Shown: positions 18,619 through 28,880, counted from the stretch's first letter. The stretch is 64,000 bases of DNA from Luteolibacter sp. SL250 (GCF_026625605.1 NZ_CP113054.1:2480001-2544000), one strand, 5' to 3'. The notes: generated by a model not told the origin, from the letters alone. A program made the numbers and translations.

Positions 18619-18627
18619 GGCGCGCGG

Positions 18628-19263
18628 TCAGGTGGCTTGGCGGAGGCTTTCGGAATCAGTGGCCATCCTTTCGAGCAATTCCCGGCGGGGGGCATCGAAG
18701 TCGTGGAGGGAAAGATCCGCGGAGAGCCTGAGCCGCAGGCCCGTTCCCGGCACGATGGGGGAGGGGGAAAGCACCACCAGCCGCCCGCCGGTGCGCCCGG
18801 CCATCTGCCGGAGCCGCCACCAGGAGGACGCCGGGATGGCGGCCAGTTCGCGATGTGGAAGCCCGCTCGCGTCCAGCAGTACGAACGGCAGGTTGCCGTC
18901 GCGCACCAGCAGATCCGCGGCCTTGAGCATTTCCGGTGCGGAGGCGCAGCGCACCCACAGCAACCGGGAGCAGGCCGCGGCGGTATGGGAGGATGGATCG
19001 AAACCATCCGCCCCGTCGATCAGCGCCAGTTCCGGCAGGGGGCTGCCTTCCCCGGGATCTCCCAAAAGCGCCGCGATCACCAGCGAGAGCCCGGCCGTCG
19101 GTCCGGAGGGGATCACTTCCGAGATGGTTCCGGATGGGAAAGACTCCATCTGGAAAGGACTTCCCATCGTTTTCCGGGGGGCGCTCCCAGACTGCACGCC
19201 ATGGGCGGCGGGAAATTTTTCCCGTAGCTGGCGGCGCAAATCTTCGATCCCGGGGGCAGGCAC
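18628..19263 (-). CDS. imuA: ImuA-like RecA-fold protein of the SOS mutasome
   Basis: 211 residues from a GTG at 19263. Matches the ImuA/SulA-like family: early MPAPGIEDLRRQL helix, then GTISEVIPSGPTAGLSLVIA in place of a canonical Walker A loop, LWVRCASAPEMLKAADLLVR, LPFVLLDASGLPHRELA, SSWWRLRQMAGRTGGRLVVL. ImuA helps DnaE2 translesion synthesis and interacts with RecA and ImuB in characterised species. First gene of the cassette, with an exact Verrucomicrobia LexA box 28 nt upstream of the start. Confidence 0.85.
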   Translation of the reverse strand: MPAPGIEDLRRQLREKFPAAHGVQSGSAPRKTMGSPFQMESFPSGTISEVIPSGPTAGLSLVIAALLGDPGEGSPLPELALIDGADGFDPSSHTAAACSRLLWVRCASAPEMLKAADLLVRDGNLPFVLLDASGLPHRELAAIPASSWWRLRQMAGRTGGRLVVLSPSPIVPGTGLRLRLSADLSLHDFDAPRRELLERMATDSESLRQAT

Positions 19264-19291
19264 GAAGGCACTTTATCGTCCGTTGTTTAAA

Positions 19292-19305
19292 TGTTCAATC
19301 GAACA
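19292..19305 (-). promoter_or_regulatory. LexA (SOS) box upstream of imuA
   Basis: TGTTCAATCGAACA: an exact match to the 14-bp palindrome TGTTC-N4-GAACA reported as the Verrucomicrobia LexA-binding motif. It lies between the response-regulator stop codon (19322) and the imuA GTG (19263), as expected for a site that controls the imuA-imuB-dnaE2 operon. Confidence 0.85.
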
Positions 19306-19321
19306 GTTTATGGCGGCCTGA

Positions 19322-19963
19322 CTACCGCCGGTCGAGGATGCCTCTCCGCTGGGCTTCCGCGATGGCTTCCACCCGGGCGGTGACGCCCAGCTTGCCATAG
19401 ATCCTCCTCAGGTGCTGCTTCGCGCCGTCTTCGCTGAACCCCAGCAGGTCGGCGATTTCCTTGTTGCGGAGGCCCTTGGCGACCAGTTCGAGGACTTCCA
19501 CTTCCCTCCGGGAAAGCTCCGGCAGCTTCGCCCGCTCCGCCACCAGGTGGGCGACATTGGCGGGCATCCAGCGTTCCCCCCGGTGGACGGCATGGATCGC
19601 TTCCGCCAGTACGGGCAGTTCCGCTTCCTTCAGCAGGTAGCCGCAGGCACCGGCCTTGAAGGCGAGGTGGACATCCTCCTCCCGGCCGAAGCTGGTCAGG
19701 ATGATCACCCGGGCGTCAGGGAACTCGGCGAGGAGTTCCTTCACCGCGCCGATGCCGTCCAGCTTCGGCATCTGGAGATCCATCAGCACGACATCCGGGT
19801 GGTGCTCGCGGTAGAGCTCCAGCACCGCCTTTCCATCGCGCGCGCTGGCGACCACCTGGAACTCCTTCCTCAGCTTGAGCAGCGCGGTCAGGCCCATGAT
19901 GACGATGTAGTGGTCATCGGCGATGAGCAGGCGGATGCGTGACGGATCGGCTTTCATGGTCAT
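19322..19963 (-). CDS. NarL/FixJ-family response regulator
   Basis: 213 residues. Receiver domain 1-130 with the acidic pair IADDHY, phospho-acceptor Asp in VVLMDLQMPKLDG near residue 61, ILTSFGREED (Thr/Ser switch) and LLKEAE (Lys). LuxR-type helix-turn-helix 145-205 (LSRREVEVLELVAKGLRNKEIADLLGFS...VKQHL-like). Partner of the overlapping histidine kinase (ATGA overlap). Its target genes are not known. Its stop lies only 17 nt from the LexA box, so read-through into imuA is possible. Confidence 0.93.
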   Translation of the reverse strand: MTMKADPSRIRLLIADDHYIVIMGLTALLKLRKEFQVVASARDGKAVLELYREHHPDVVLMDLQMPKLDGIGAVKELLAEFPDARVIILTSFGREEDVHLAFKAGACGYLLKEAELPVLAEAIHAVHRGERWMPANVAHLVAERAKLPELSRREVEVLELVAKGLRNKEIADLLGFSEDGAKQHLRRIYGKLGVTARVEAIAEAQRRGILDRR

Positions 19964-22053
19964 GCGGCGTCACTGGGAACTTGCGCGGTGAGGATGGTGC
20001 CCTTTTCAGAGCTGGTGATGTCAAGGCTGCCTCCCAGCCGGACCAACCGCTCGGAAAGGGAACTCAGCCCGAAATGGCCCTGGTCCGGACCGGGGGCGGT
20101 GGTGGGGTCGAAGCCGCGGCCATCATCGGCGACGGACAGCCGGACCTGGCCGCCCGCCACTTCCATGCGCACGTGGATGTGACGTGGCTGGCCATGATGC
20201 AGCGCGTTGTTGATCGCCTCCTGCCCCACCCGGAACAAATGGGTGCGCATCCGTTCCGGGAGCGGATCGATCCCGCCGTTGGTCGCCTCCACCGTCACTT
20301 CGCAGACGCCTGACTGGTTGATCTCTTCCGCGATCTTCCGTAGGGCGTAGGGTAGGTCCCGGTCCTCCATCACGCTGGGATTCAGGTCCCACACCGCCCG
20401 CCGCAGATCCTCACGGCTGCGCGCGAGCAGGCGCTTGGCGAGCGTGAAGTGGCCGGTGGTCCCGGACTCCCCGGCGGAAAGGGCGCCGGCAACCTCCAGT
20501 TGCATCGCCGCGCCGGACAGCGACTGTGAAAGGGTATCATGGAGATCTGACGCCAGACGGCTCCGTTCCGCCGCCAGAAGTTCCGCATCATGACGGGAAC
20601 GGATTTCCTGGAGCAGCAGCTCGCTCCGCCTGCGCACCTGCCGCCTCAGTGCAAGGGACCAGAGGATGGAAATCCCCAGGATGATGAACAGCGTGGCCAG
20701 CACCATCAGCAGCCGTCCGGTGGTCCACCATGGTCCGGACTGGATGATCCGGATGGCACCTGCATCCGGCAGCATCAGCTCGAAGCTGTTGGGGACGGAG
20801 CGGGACCTGACCGGTTGTTCGGTGAACAACATCCGGCACACCCCGTCCATCCGCACCCGGGCACCGCTTTTCAGCGCGCGGGGCAGGGGTTCCTCCACCG
20901 GCAGGATGGCTTGGAACTCCCGGCCGTCGTCCGAACCCATGATCAGGATGTGCCGCTTGTCCTCCCGCATCATCTGGCGGAAGATGCCATCGATCCCCAG
21001 GAGGCGGCCGTCCAGGTCCAGTGACTTCGCTTCGCTGATGATCCGTCCAGGGGTGATCTCCAGCGGGGTGATCGGGCCTTCCTGCGCGGTGGGGGATCCA
21101 TGGATCACCACGGCATCCTCCATCACCACACGGCTGTCCCGCCGGGTGGGGAAACCCGCGATGTCCACTTCATCGCCGGGGCGCAATCCCATATCCTCCC
21201 CGGTGGTGAGGAACATGGAGCCTTCGGAATTCTCCAGCACCACCTGGGTGTCCGGCCACGCCAGGGTCACCACCCCCTTGATCCGTTCCCGGCGGGCTTT
21301 CAGATCATCGATGGTCAGTTGGAAAATCTCCGGCAGCGACCGCACCGGCAGTTCCGCCGGGCCGGGTGGCGCCGCCCGGTCGATCCGGATGGAAGATGGA
21401 TCCGTGACGACGATGAAGGTGCCGAACGGCTGGTATTTCAAGGTCCGCCACGAACGGCAGACACCGCGGACGGTCACCGCCGTATCTGGCCGCAGCTTCG
21501 CCTGGATCTCCCCGTCAAAATGGGAAACCCAGATGGTCAGCCGCCGGTCCTGTGGTCCCAGGCCGAGGATCAACCTCACCGGCTGGAGGCTGGCATCGGT
21601 GTGGACTGTGCGGATGACGCCGGACAGCTCGACATACTGGCAGTCCTTCGAGCCATCCGCGAGGTCCGCGGCATCCACCTTCACCGGGGCGGGGAGGCCG
21701 ACCATTTCCCCGGGGGTGATCCGGTCGGCGAGGATGCGCATGGAGGTGTTGGATGGATCGATCCGTCCTGCCACCTCCACCATCTGCCCCTCGGCGATGG
21801 GGCCGACCTCTTTCCCGAAAATGATCGCCAGCGCGCCGGTCGCATCCTGCAGGATGAAGTCGGGGTAGTTCTCGCCGCGGACCGATGTGGCGATTCCCCG
21901 TACGACGACGGGGGGATGGTCAGGCACCATCGGTTTCGGGATGGCCCGCAGTTCCCCGATGGTCGCCGGTGCCTGCGCCCGGACCCCGTTGGGGAGGAGG
22001 AAAAGCATCATGCCGATCAGGGCGGGACGAAAGATGGATCGGCGCTTCGGCAT
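19960..22053 (-). CDS. membrane sensor histidine kinase (HisKA_3) with OB-fold-like periplasmic repeats
   Basis: 697 residues. Signal peptide (residues 1-26, cleaved after VRAQA), then a long exported region of about 400 residues with at least three OB-fold-like segments (VVVRGIATSV..FILQDATG, VTVRGVCRSWRTLKYQPFG, RIKGVVTLAWPDTQVVLENS, LLGIDGIFRQMM). A single transmembrane helix (LLMVLATLFIILGISILWSL) is followed by a short coiled coil, the HisKA_3 dimerisation helix with phospho-His in RSRLASDLHDTLSQSL (near residue 505) and HATPase_c (EAINNALHHGQ, VSDDGRGFDP, GLSSLSERL). No PAS or HAMP. Stop overlaps the response-regulator start. The ligand is unknown; OB folds bind oligosaccharides or nucleic acids in other proteins. 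Confidence 0.9.
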   Translation of the reverse strand: MPKRRSIFRPALIGMMLFLLPNGVRAQAPATIGELRAIPKPMVPDHPPVVVRGIATSVRGENYPDFILQDATGALAIIFGKEVGPIAEGQMVEVAGRIDPSNTSMRILADRITPGEMVGLPAPVKVDAADLADGSKDCQYVELSGVIRTVHTDASLQPVRLILGLGPQDRRLTIWVSHFDGEIQAKLRPDTAVTVRGVCRSWRTLKYQPFGTFIVVTDPSSIRIDRAAPPGPAELPVRSLPEIFQLTIDDLKARRERIKGVVTLAWPDTQVVLENSEGSMFLTTGEDMGLRPGDEVDIAGFPTRRDSRVVMEDAVVIHGSPTAQEGPITPLEITPGRIISEAKSLDLDGRLLGIDGIFRQMMREDKRHILIMGSDDGREFQAILPVEEPLPRALKSGARVRMDGVCRMLFTEQPVRSRSVPNSFELMLPDAGAIRIIQSGPWWTTGRLLMVLATLFIILGISILWSLALRRQVRRRSELLLQEIRSRHDAELLAAERSRLASDLHDTLSQSLSGAAMQLEVAGALSAGESGTTGHFTLAKRLLARSREDLRRAVWDLNPSVMEDRDLPYALRKIAEEINQSGVCEVTVEATNGGIDPLPERMRTHLFRVGQEAINNALHHGQPRHIHVRMEVAGGQVRLSVADDGRGFDPTTAPGPDQGHFGLSSLSERLVRLGGSLDITSSEKGTILTAQVPSDAA

Positions 22054-22192
22054 GGGGATGATTACGCGGACGCCCGCGCGGATTCTTCTACACCTCCGTG
22101 TACTTGAATCAGGAAGCGAAATTTGGAAGATTCAAAGGATAACCGAATCATTGCCGCCTTGAACCCCGGCGCGATGTCGAAACCCGATCCCG

Positions 22193-25100
22193 ATGGCCAG
22201 GCAATCACCCATATTCCTGAAATCACCCTTCCGGCATCCGTTGCTGGGGTTGGGTTTGCTCATTTGCCTGCCCGCCGTGGCTTCCGCGGGGGAGGTATCC
22301 TTCAACCGGCAAATCCTCCCCATCCTCTCGGACAAGTGCTTCCATTGCCACGGCCCTGACTCCTCCCACCGTGAGGCGGACCTCCGCCTGGACCTCCGCG
22401 AGGAGGCGATCAAGGACGCCATCGTCCCCGGCAAATCCGCCGACAGCGAGGCTCTCCTGCGCATCCTTTCCAAAGACCCGGATGAGGTGATGCCGCCGCC
22501 GAAGTCCCACCTCACGCTCACGCAGCAGGAAAAGGATCTGCTCAAACAGTGGATCGACGAAGGGGCGGAATATCAGCCCCACTGGTCCTTCATCGCACCT
22601 GCCTCCGTGGTCGCCGTTCCCGCCGTCGCTGACAAAGCGTGGCCGCGCAACGACATCGACCGCTTTGTCCTCGCCCGTCTGGAGACGGAGAAAATGAAGC
22701 CATCTCCGGAAGCCAGCCGGGAGCGCTGGTTGCGGCGCGTCACCTTCGATCTGACCGGACTTCCTCCATCCCAACCGGAGATCGACGCCTTTCTCGCGGA
22801 CACTTTACCGGATGCATATGGGACCGTGGCGGACCGCCTGCTCGCCTCTCCCCGTTTCGGGGAGCGGATGGCCGTGCCGTGGATGGATGTCGCGCGTTAT
22901 GCGGATTCCTTCGGCTACCAGGCGGACATCGAGATGCAGACCTGGCCGTGGAGGGACTGGCTGATCAAGGTTCTGAACGACAACCTTCCCTGGGACCAGT
23001 TCATCACCCAGCAACTGGCGGGGGATCTGCTGCCGGACGCCACGCATGACCAGAAGCTGGCCACGGCGTTCAACCGCCTGCACCGCAAGACCAACGAAGG
23101 CGGAAGCATCCCGGAGGAAATGCGCCAGGACGGCATCAGCGACCGGGTGCACACCGTCGGTACCGCGTTCCTCGGTTTGACCTTCGAGTGCTCCCGGTGT
23201 CATGACCACAAGTATGATCCCATCCTGGCGAAGGACTACTACTCCCTCGCCGCATTCTTCAACAGCATCGACGAACACGGGATGATCCAGGGAGGGGACA
23301 ACCGCGGCCTCACGCTGCCGCAGCCCGCGTTGATGCTGCCCACCCAGGAGCAAAAGAGCGCCATGGACCGCACCGCCTCGGCGGTCGCCGGTGCGGGGAA
23401 GGCCCTTGCCGGCATCCCCGCCGCCCATGAGGCGGACTTCCAGTCATGGCTCGTTGGGAAGCGGGAATACGTGGATGCGGATCTCATCGCCCGTTTCACC
23501 TTTGACGAGATCAAGGACGGCCAGATCACCAACGCGGCTGAAAAACCCGCTCCTCCGCCCGTCGGCCCGCAGGCGTCCCCGGATCCCGCGAAGCCCGCCG
23601 ACAAGGCGGATCCCGCTTCGCCGAAGAAAGCCAAAGCTCCGTTGAAAACGGCCCGCCAGGGTGCGAACAAGCAGACTCCCGGAAAGCTGGGCCAAGGCAT
23701 GCTCTGCACCGGGGACGACGCCGTCGCCATGCAGGACTTCGGCATCAAGAAGTGCCATGATCCGCTCACCTTCTCCTTCTGGCTGAAACCCGGTGAGAAT
23801 TATCCGAGGGCGGTCGTCATCGCCAACACCACCTCCTTCGACGCCAACTTCTGCGGCTACGAACTGTTGCTGGAGAACGGGCGGCTCCGCTGGACGCTCA
23901 TGCGTGAGTTTCCGGGTAGTGCCATTTCCATCCAGTCTGACGATTCTCTCCCCGTTGGGGAATGGAGCCATGTCATCGTCACCTATGACGGCTCGAGCAG
24001 GGCCACCGGCATGAGGATCGATCTCAACGGCAAGCCCGCCGCCACCAAGATCGTCCGTGACAACCTCAGCCGTGATTTCCGGACGTCGGGTACCATCAAC
24101 TTCGGGGCGCGAGGCCGTGACTTCGGCCTCCGCAACGGCGCGTTGGATGACATCCGCATCTATAACCGTCCCATCACACCCATCGAATCCGCCCAGATTG
24201 TGGATGGCAGCTCGCTCACCACCCTGCTGGCGAAACCCACGCTGTCTCCTGAGGAAACCGCGGCCCTGCGGGCCTATTATTTCTCCTCCATCCATCCGCA
24301 GGCCAGGGCAGGGGAGAAGAAGCTCCTCGCCGCCCGTACCGCCTGGCGGGAGGTGATCGACGGGGTGAAGGAAATCTCCGTGATGAAGGAGACCGCCGAG
24401 CCTCGGCCCGCCCACATCCTGCTGCGTGGGGCCTATGACCAGCCCGGCGAAAAAGTCGAGCGGGAGACGCCGGCATTCCTTCCTCCTTTCCCGGCGGACG
24501 CACCGCGCAACCGCCTGGGCTACGCGAAGTGGCTCACCATGCCGGATCATCCGCTGACTTCCCGCGTGCTGGTGAACCGCTTGTGGCAGGAGTTCTTTGG
24601 CACCGGCATCGTCGCGACATCGGACAATTTCGGGCTGCAGGGCGCCCACCCGACCCATCCGGAACTGCTGGACTGGCTGGCCCGGGACTTCATCAACAGC
24701 GGCTGGGATCACAAGCGGATGTGCCGGGAGATCGTCCTCAGCGCCACCTACCGCCAGGACTCCAGGGCGGATGCCGCGCGACGCGAAAAGGACCCGGACA
24801 ACAGCTTGCTCGCCCGCGGGCCATCACGCCGCTTGACCGCGGAGATGCTGCGGGATTCCGCGCTCGCGCTCGGCGGCATCCTCCAGCCCCAGATCGGCGG
24901 ACCACCGGCAAAGCCCTACCAGGCTGAGGGCTCGATGTGGAAGACGCTGAACAATTTCCTGCCGGTCTATGTGGAGGACAAGGGAGCGGGCGTCCACCGC
25001 CGCTCGATGTACACTTTCTGGCGGCGCACCACCACCCCGCCGAACATGATGGTGTTCGACGCGGCGACCCGTGACACCTGTTCCGCGAAGCGCCAGAGCA

Positions 25101-25453
25101 CGAACACTCCGCTGCAGCCGCTGGTCCTGCTCAATGATCCGCAGTTCGTGGAAGCCGCCCGTGCCCTCGGCGAACGCATGCTGAAGGAAGGCGGAGCCAC
25201 CGATGAGGAACGCGTGAAGTGGGCCTACCGCGAAGTGACCGGCAGGAATGCCGGGCCGAAGGAGGTTCCCGTTCTGCTTGGGTTGTACAAAGGGCAGCGG
25301 GACAGTTTCACCGCGGATCCCGCGGGTGCCGCCAAGCTCCTTTCCATCGGCCAGATCAAATCGGACCCCGCGCTCCCTCCCATCGAAGCGGCCACCGCCG
25401 CCACCGTGGCCAGCGCTCTCTTCAACCTCGACGCCAGCATCACACTGCGATGA
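22193..25453 (+). CDS. PSD1-type cytochrome protein: cytochrome c + DUF1549 + LamG-like + DUF1553
   Basis: 1,086 residues. Signal peptide 1-32; C-type heme motif CFHCH near residues 49-53 in the planctomycete-type cytochrome domain ([28 protein letters not shown]). DUF1549 about 150-380 ([44 protein letters not shown], where the second CxxCH is also visible). A linker rich in Pro/Ala/Lys and a concanavalin-like lectin domain about 420-670 follow, then DUF1553 ([20 protein letters not shown]...[32 protein letters not shown]). Typically paired with DUF1501, which here overlaps by ATGA. Exported; proposed in planctomycetes to act in redox-coupled breakdown of complex substrates, not proven. Confidence 0.92.
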   Translation: MARQSPIFLKSPFRHPLLGLGLLICLPAVASAGEVSFNRQILPILSDKCFHCHGPDSSHREADLRLDLREEAIKDAIVPGKSADSEALLRILSKDPDEVMPPPKSHLTLTQQEKDLLKQWIDEGAEYQPHWSFIAPASVVAVPAVADKAWPRNDIDRFVLARLETEKMKPSPEASRERWLRRVTFDLTGLPPSQPEIDAFLADTLPDAYGTVADRLLASPRFGERMAVPWMDVARYADSFGYQADIEMQTWPWRDWLIKVLNDNLPWDQFITQQLAGDLLPDATHDQKLATAFNRLHRKTNEGGSIPEEMRQDGISDRVHTVGTAFLGLTFECSRCHDHKYDPILAKDYYSLAAFFNSIDEHGMIQGGDNRGLTLPQPALMLPTQEQKSAMDRTASAVAGAGKALAGIPAAHEADFQSWLVGKREYVDADLIARFTFDEIKDGQITNAAEKPAPPPVGPQASPDPAKPADKADPASPKKAKAPLKTARQGANKQTPGKLGQGMLCTGDDAVAMQDFGIKKCHDPLTFSFWLKPGENYPRAVVIANTTSFDANFCGYELLLENGRLRWTLMREFPGSAISIQSDDSLPVGEWSHVIVTYDGSSRATGMRIDLNGKPAATKIVRDNLSRDFRTSGTINFGARGRDFGLRNGALDDIRIYNRPITPIESAQIVDGSSLTTLLAKPTLSPEETAALRAYYFSSIHPQARAGEKKLLAARTAWREVIDGVKEISVMKETAEPRPAHILLRGAYDQPGEKVERETPAFLPPFPADAPRNRLGYAKWLTMPDHPLTSRVLVNRLWQEFFGTGIVATSDNFGLQGAHPTHPELLDWLARDFINSGWDHKRMCREIVLSATYRQDSRADAARREKDPDNSLLARGPSRRLTAEMLRDSALALGGILQPQIGGPPAKPYQAEGSMWKTLNNFLPVYVEDKGAGVHRRSMYTFWRRTTTPPNMMVFDAATRDTCSAKRQSTNTPLQPLVLLNDPQFVEAARALGERMLKEGGATDEERVKWAYREVTGRNAGPKEVPVLLGLYKGQRDSFTADPAGAAKLLSIGQIKSDPALPPIEAATAATVASALFNLDASITLR

Positions 25454-26922
25454 ACCCGCTCCATCCACTTGCCGTCACACGCCGCCACTTCCTTTCCCGC
25501 CTGGGGCAGGGGATCGGCGGGGCCGCGCTCGCCTCGCTGCTCGACCGGGATGCCTTCGGTGCGGCGGTGAATGCTCCGGCATTCCCGAACTTCGCCCCGA
25601 AGGCGAAGCGCATCATCTATCTCTTCATGTCCGGTGGACCGTCCCATCTGGATCTCTTCGACTACAAGCCGAAGCTCCGCGACCTCCATGGAAAGGATCT
25701 GCCGCCGGAGGTGCGCGGCGCGCAGCGGCTCACCGGCATGAGCGCGAACCAGGCGAGCTTCCCGCTGGCGGGATCGAAGTTCGACTTCAAGCAACACGGG
25801 CAGAGCGGTGCCTGGGTCAGCTCCCTGCTGCCACACACGGCGAAGGTGGTGGATGATCTCTGCTTCGTGAAAAGCCTGTGGACGGAGGCGATCAACCATG
25901 ATCCGGCGATGACCTTTTTCCAGACCGGCTCGCAGATCGCCGGGCGTCCGAGTCTCGGGGCCTGGGTCAGCTATGGCTTGGGTTCGATGAATGACAACCT
26001 GCCCGGTTTCGTGGTGCTCACCACCAAGAAGCCGACGGACCAGCCGCTGTATGCGCGGCTGTGGGGGAATGGCTTCCTCGACTCCCGCTACCAAGGAGTG
26101 CGCTTTTCGTCCGGGAAAGATCCCGTCTTCTACCTCTCCAATCCGGACGGCGTCTGCCAGAGCGGACGGCGCGCCCTGCTCGACAAGCTGGGCGAACTGA
26201 ACCGCCAGCAGTTCGAGGCGGAACTGGACCCGGAGATCGAGACACGCATTTCCCAATATGAGATGGCCTACCGCATGCAGAGCAGTGTGCCTGAGGTCAG
26301 CGACACCTCGAAGGAACCGCAATCGACCAAGGATCTGTATGGTCCGGATGTGGACAAGCCCGGCACCTTTGCGGCGAACTGCCTGCAGGCACGGCGGCTG
26401 GCGGAACGCGGGGTGAGGTTCATCCAGCTCTACCACCCCGGCTGGGACCACCACGGCGGGCTGCCGGGCGGCATCACCAAGCTCACCGCGGAGACGGACC
26501 AAGGCTGCGCCGCGCTCATCACGGACCTGAAGCAGCGCGGGATGCTGGATGACACGCTGGTGGTGTGGGGAGGGGAGTTCGGCCGCACCAGCTACTCCCA
26601 GGGCAAGATTTCCAAGGACAACTACGGCCGGGACCACCACCCCCGCTGCTTCACCGGATGGATGGCCGGTGGCGGCGTGAAGCCGGGCATCACCTACGGC
26701 GCGACGGACGACTACGGCTACAACATCGCCGATGCGGACGGAAACAAGCTGGAGCCGAGCAAGGATCACTTCACGCCCGGCGCGGTCCACGTGCACGACT
26801 GGCACGCCACGATCCTCCACCTGATGGGGGTCGATCACACGAAACTGACCACCATTTTCCAGGGCCGCCGCTTCCGCCTGACGGACGTCCACGGCCATGT
26901 CATCAAGGACATCCTCGCCTGA
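25450..26922 (+). CDS. DUF1501 secreted protein, Tat signal
   Basis: 490 residues; start ATG overlaps the stop of the DUF1549/DUF1553 gene (ATGA). Twin-arginine leader AVTRRHFLSRLGQGIGGAAL. Family blocks: IIYLFMSGGPSHLDLFDYKP, FKQHGQSGAWVSSLLPHTA, GAWVSYGLGSMNDNLPGFVV, LYHPGWDHHGGL, VVWGGEFGRTSYSQG, GRDHHPRCFTGWMAGGGVKP. This is the canonical partner arrangement for the family. Paralogue of 9699-11144. The metal-site-like His/Asp residues (GWDHHG, YGRDHHP) suggest an alkaline-phosphatase-superfamily fold; substrate unknown. Confidence 0.93.
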   Translation: MNPLHPLAVTRRHFLSRLGQGIGGAALASLLDRDAFGAAVNAPAFPNFAPKAKRIIYLFMSGGPSHLDLFDYKPKLRDLHGKDLPPEVRGAQRLTGMSANQASFPLAGSKFDFKQHGQSGAWVSSLLPHTAKVVDDLCFVKSLWTEAINHDPAMTFFQTGSQIAGRPSLGAWVSYGLGSMNDNLPGFVVLTTKKPTDQPLYARLWGNGFLDSRYQGVRFSSGKDPVFYLSNPDGVCQSGRRALLDKLGELNRQQFEAELDPEIETRISQYEMAYRMQSSVPEVSDTSKEPQSTKDLYGPDVDKPGTFAANCLQARRLAERGVRFIQLYHPGWDHHGGLPGGITKLTAETDQGCAALITDLKQRGMLDDTLVVWGGEFGRTSYSQGKISKDNYGRDHHPRCFTGWMAGGGVKPGITYGATDDYGYNIADADGNKLEPSKDHFTPGAVHVHDWHATILHLMGVDHTKLTTIFQGRRFRLTDVHGHVIKDILA

Positions 26923-26963
26923 CCTCGCCCACTCCATTTTCCAATTCGCATACTTAGACATCA

Positions 26964-28808
26964 ATGAAGTTCCTGCTGCCCCTGTACGCCACCGCCATCC
27001 TTCCGCTCCAGGCCGCCACGTTCCTCGTCGAAGCGGAGCAATTCTCAGACAAAGGCGGGTGGGGGATCGACACCCAGTTCATCGAGTCCATGGGCTCGCC
27101 CTATCTCATCGCCCACGGGCTGGGAAAGCCGGTTGCGGATGCCACCACGGAGGTGGCCGTGCCGGAAGCCGGAGAGTACCGTGTGTGGGTCCGCACCGTT
27201 GATTGGACAGCACGGCTCGGCCAGAAGCCCGGAGCGGGCACCTTCCAGGTTTCCATCGACGGCAAGCCGCTGGTCGCGGAACTGGGCAAGGACGACAAGA
27301 AGTGGACCTGGCAGCCTGCCGGCAAGGTCAACCTGAAGCAGGGCAAGGCGAAGCTCGCCCTCAAGGATCTGACCGGTTTCGACGGCCGGGCCGACGCCGT
27401 CCTTTTCAGCAGTGACGGAGCGTTCAATCCACCTGCGGATGCCACCTTCGAGGAGCGGACCACGTGGAAAATCCCCGGTGTGCCAGCCGCGATGGAAGAC
27501 GCCGGAAACTTCGACCTCGTCGTGGTCGGCGGTGGTTATGGTGGCATCGCCACCGCCATCTCTTCGGCCCGCATGGGCCTGAAGGTCGCCCTCATCCAGA
27601 ACCGGGATGTCCTTGGTGGCAACGGCTCTTCCGAGATCCGGGTGTGGGCGAAGGGCTACTATCCGAAAAGCGAGTATCCTCTCGCGGACATCGTGAAGGA
27701 ATTCGAGGACAAGGCGATCGCATCCCCCGCTCCTGCCAAGGAGTTCGGTGACGACCTGAAGGAAAAGGTTGTGCGTGCGGAGAAGAACATCACCCTGTTC
27801 CTGTCCCACCACGCCTACGGAGTGGAGATGAAGGACGGCAAGCTGGCCGCGGTGAAGATGGTGGACATCGGCGCCGGGAAGCTCAAGCGGGTCACAGGAC
27901 GCCTTTTCTCCGACTGCACGGGCCACGGCTTCATTGGCTTGTGGGCCGGTGCGGATCACACCGAAACCGAAAAGGGCCGCATGGGCATGAGCAACATGTG
28001 GATTTGGCAGAACCGCAAGGAGCCTGTGAAGTTTGAGGAAAAGCCATGGATGCTCAAGTTCACCTCCGCGCAGTTCCCATACCCGCGCGTCCGTGACGGA
28101 TTCGGCCATGCCGAGTGGTTCTGGGAAAGCGGCTATGACGCGCATCCCATCAAGGACCTGGAGACGACCCGGGACCTCAACCTCTTTGCCACCTACAGCT
28201 CCTGGAACTCGATCAAGAACCACGGTGCCTACGCGGAACGCGACAAGAACAAGCACCAAAACGCGGAACTCACGTGGCTGGCCTACATCGGTGGTCCGCG
28301 CGAGACGCTCCAACTGCTCGGGGATGTCGTGATGAGCGGCAAGGATATCATCGGCAAGACGGAGTTCAATGACGCGACCCTCCTCACCACCTGGCCCATC
28401 GACCTCCACTATCCGTTGGAGAAATACAAGAACACCATCCCGGGCCGTCCGTTCATTGCCCGTGCGGAGCAGGGGAAAGGCCTGAACAAGTATGTCGGCT
28501 ACCCGATCCCATACCGTCTGCTCTACTCGCGCAATGTGCCCAACCTCTTCATGGCGGGCCGCAACATCAGCGTGAACCGGGATGCGCTCGGCAGCATCCG
28601 CGTCATGAAAACCATCGGCATGATGGGAGTCACCGCCGGTCGTGCCGCCGCACTGGCCACCGCCCATGACTGCATGCCACGGGACATCTACACCAAGCAC
28701 CTGGATGAGGCGAAGGCACTGTGGAAACAACCCGGATCCGCCCGCTACGAAAACGTCGGGGAGATGTTGAAATCCATTCCTGAAAAATCAGGCGCACCTT
28801 CCCTGTAA
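26964..28808 (+). CDS. secreted FAD-dependent oxidoreductase with N-terminal beta-sandwich domain
   Basis: 614 residues. Signal peptide 1-17, then a golvesin/CBM-like beta-sandwich about 20-150 (LVEAEQF..GEYRVWVRTVDW..GTFQVSIDGKPL). FAD_oxidored domain from about 180: dinucleotide-binding motif DLVVVGGGYGGIATAISSAR, substrate-loop DVLGGNGSSEIRVW, and C-terminal FAD contact FMAGRNISVNRDALGSIRVM. Starts 41 nt after the DUF1501 gene, so probably the third gene of that operon. Acts outside the cytoplasm if the signal is used. Substrate unknown; the operon context suggests oxidation of a carbohydrate or similar polymer-derived compound. Confidence 0.88.
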   Translation: MKFLLPLYATAILPLQAATFLVEAEQFSDKGGWGIDTQFIESMGSPYLIAHGLGKPVADATTEVAVPEAGEYRVWVRTVDWTARLGQKPGAGTFQVSIDGKPLVAELGKDDKKWTWQPAGKVNLKQGKAKLALKDLTGFDGRADAVLFSSDGAFNPPADATFEERTTWKIPGVPAAMEDAGNFDLVVVGGGYGGIATAISSARMGLKVALIQNRDVLGGNGSSEIRVWAKGYYPKSEYPLADIVKEFEDKAIASPAPAKEFGDDLKEKVVRAEKNITLFLSHHAYGVEMKDGKLAAVKMVDIGAGKLKRVTGRLFSDCTGHGFIGLWAGADHTETEKGRMGMSNMWIWQNRKEPVKFEEKPWMLKFTSAQFPYPRVRDGFGHAEWFWESGYDAHPIKDLETTRDLNLFATYSSWNSIKNHGAYAERDKNKHQNAELTWLAYIGGPRETLQLLGDVVMSGKDIIGKTEFNDATLLTTWPIDLHYPLEKYKNTIPGRPFIARAEQGKGLNKYVGYPIPYRLLYSRNVPNLFMAGRNISVNRDALGSIRVMKTIGMMGVTAGRAAALATAHDCMPRDIYTKHLDEAKALWKQPGSARYENVGEMLKSIPEKSGAPSL

Positions 28809-28880
28809 TATCATCTCCATGCCGGAATAGCCTGACCACAAGGCAATCCCGGCTTCATCCCCTATCCTTGGAATCCCGTC

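Noticed and set aside
27045..28730. 561-codon minus-strand frame opposite the other FAD oxidoreductase
   Set aside because: Antisense shadow; the plus-strand protein has the FAD motif and signal peptide.
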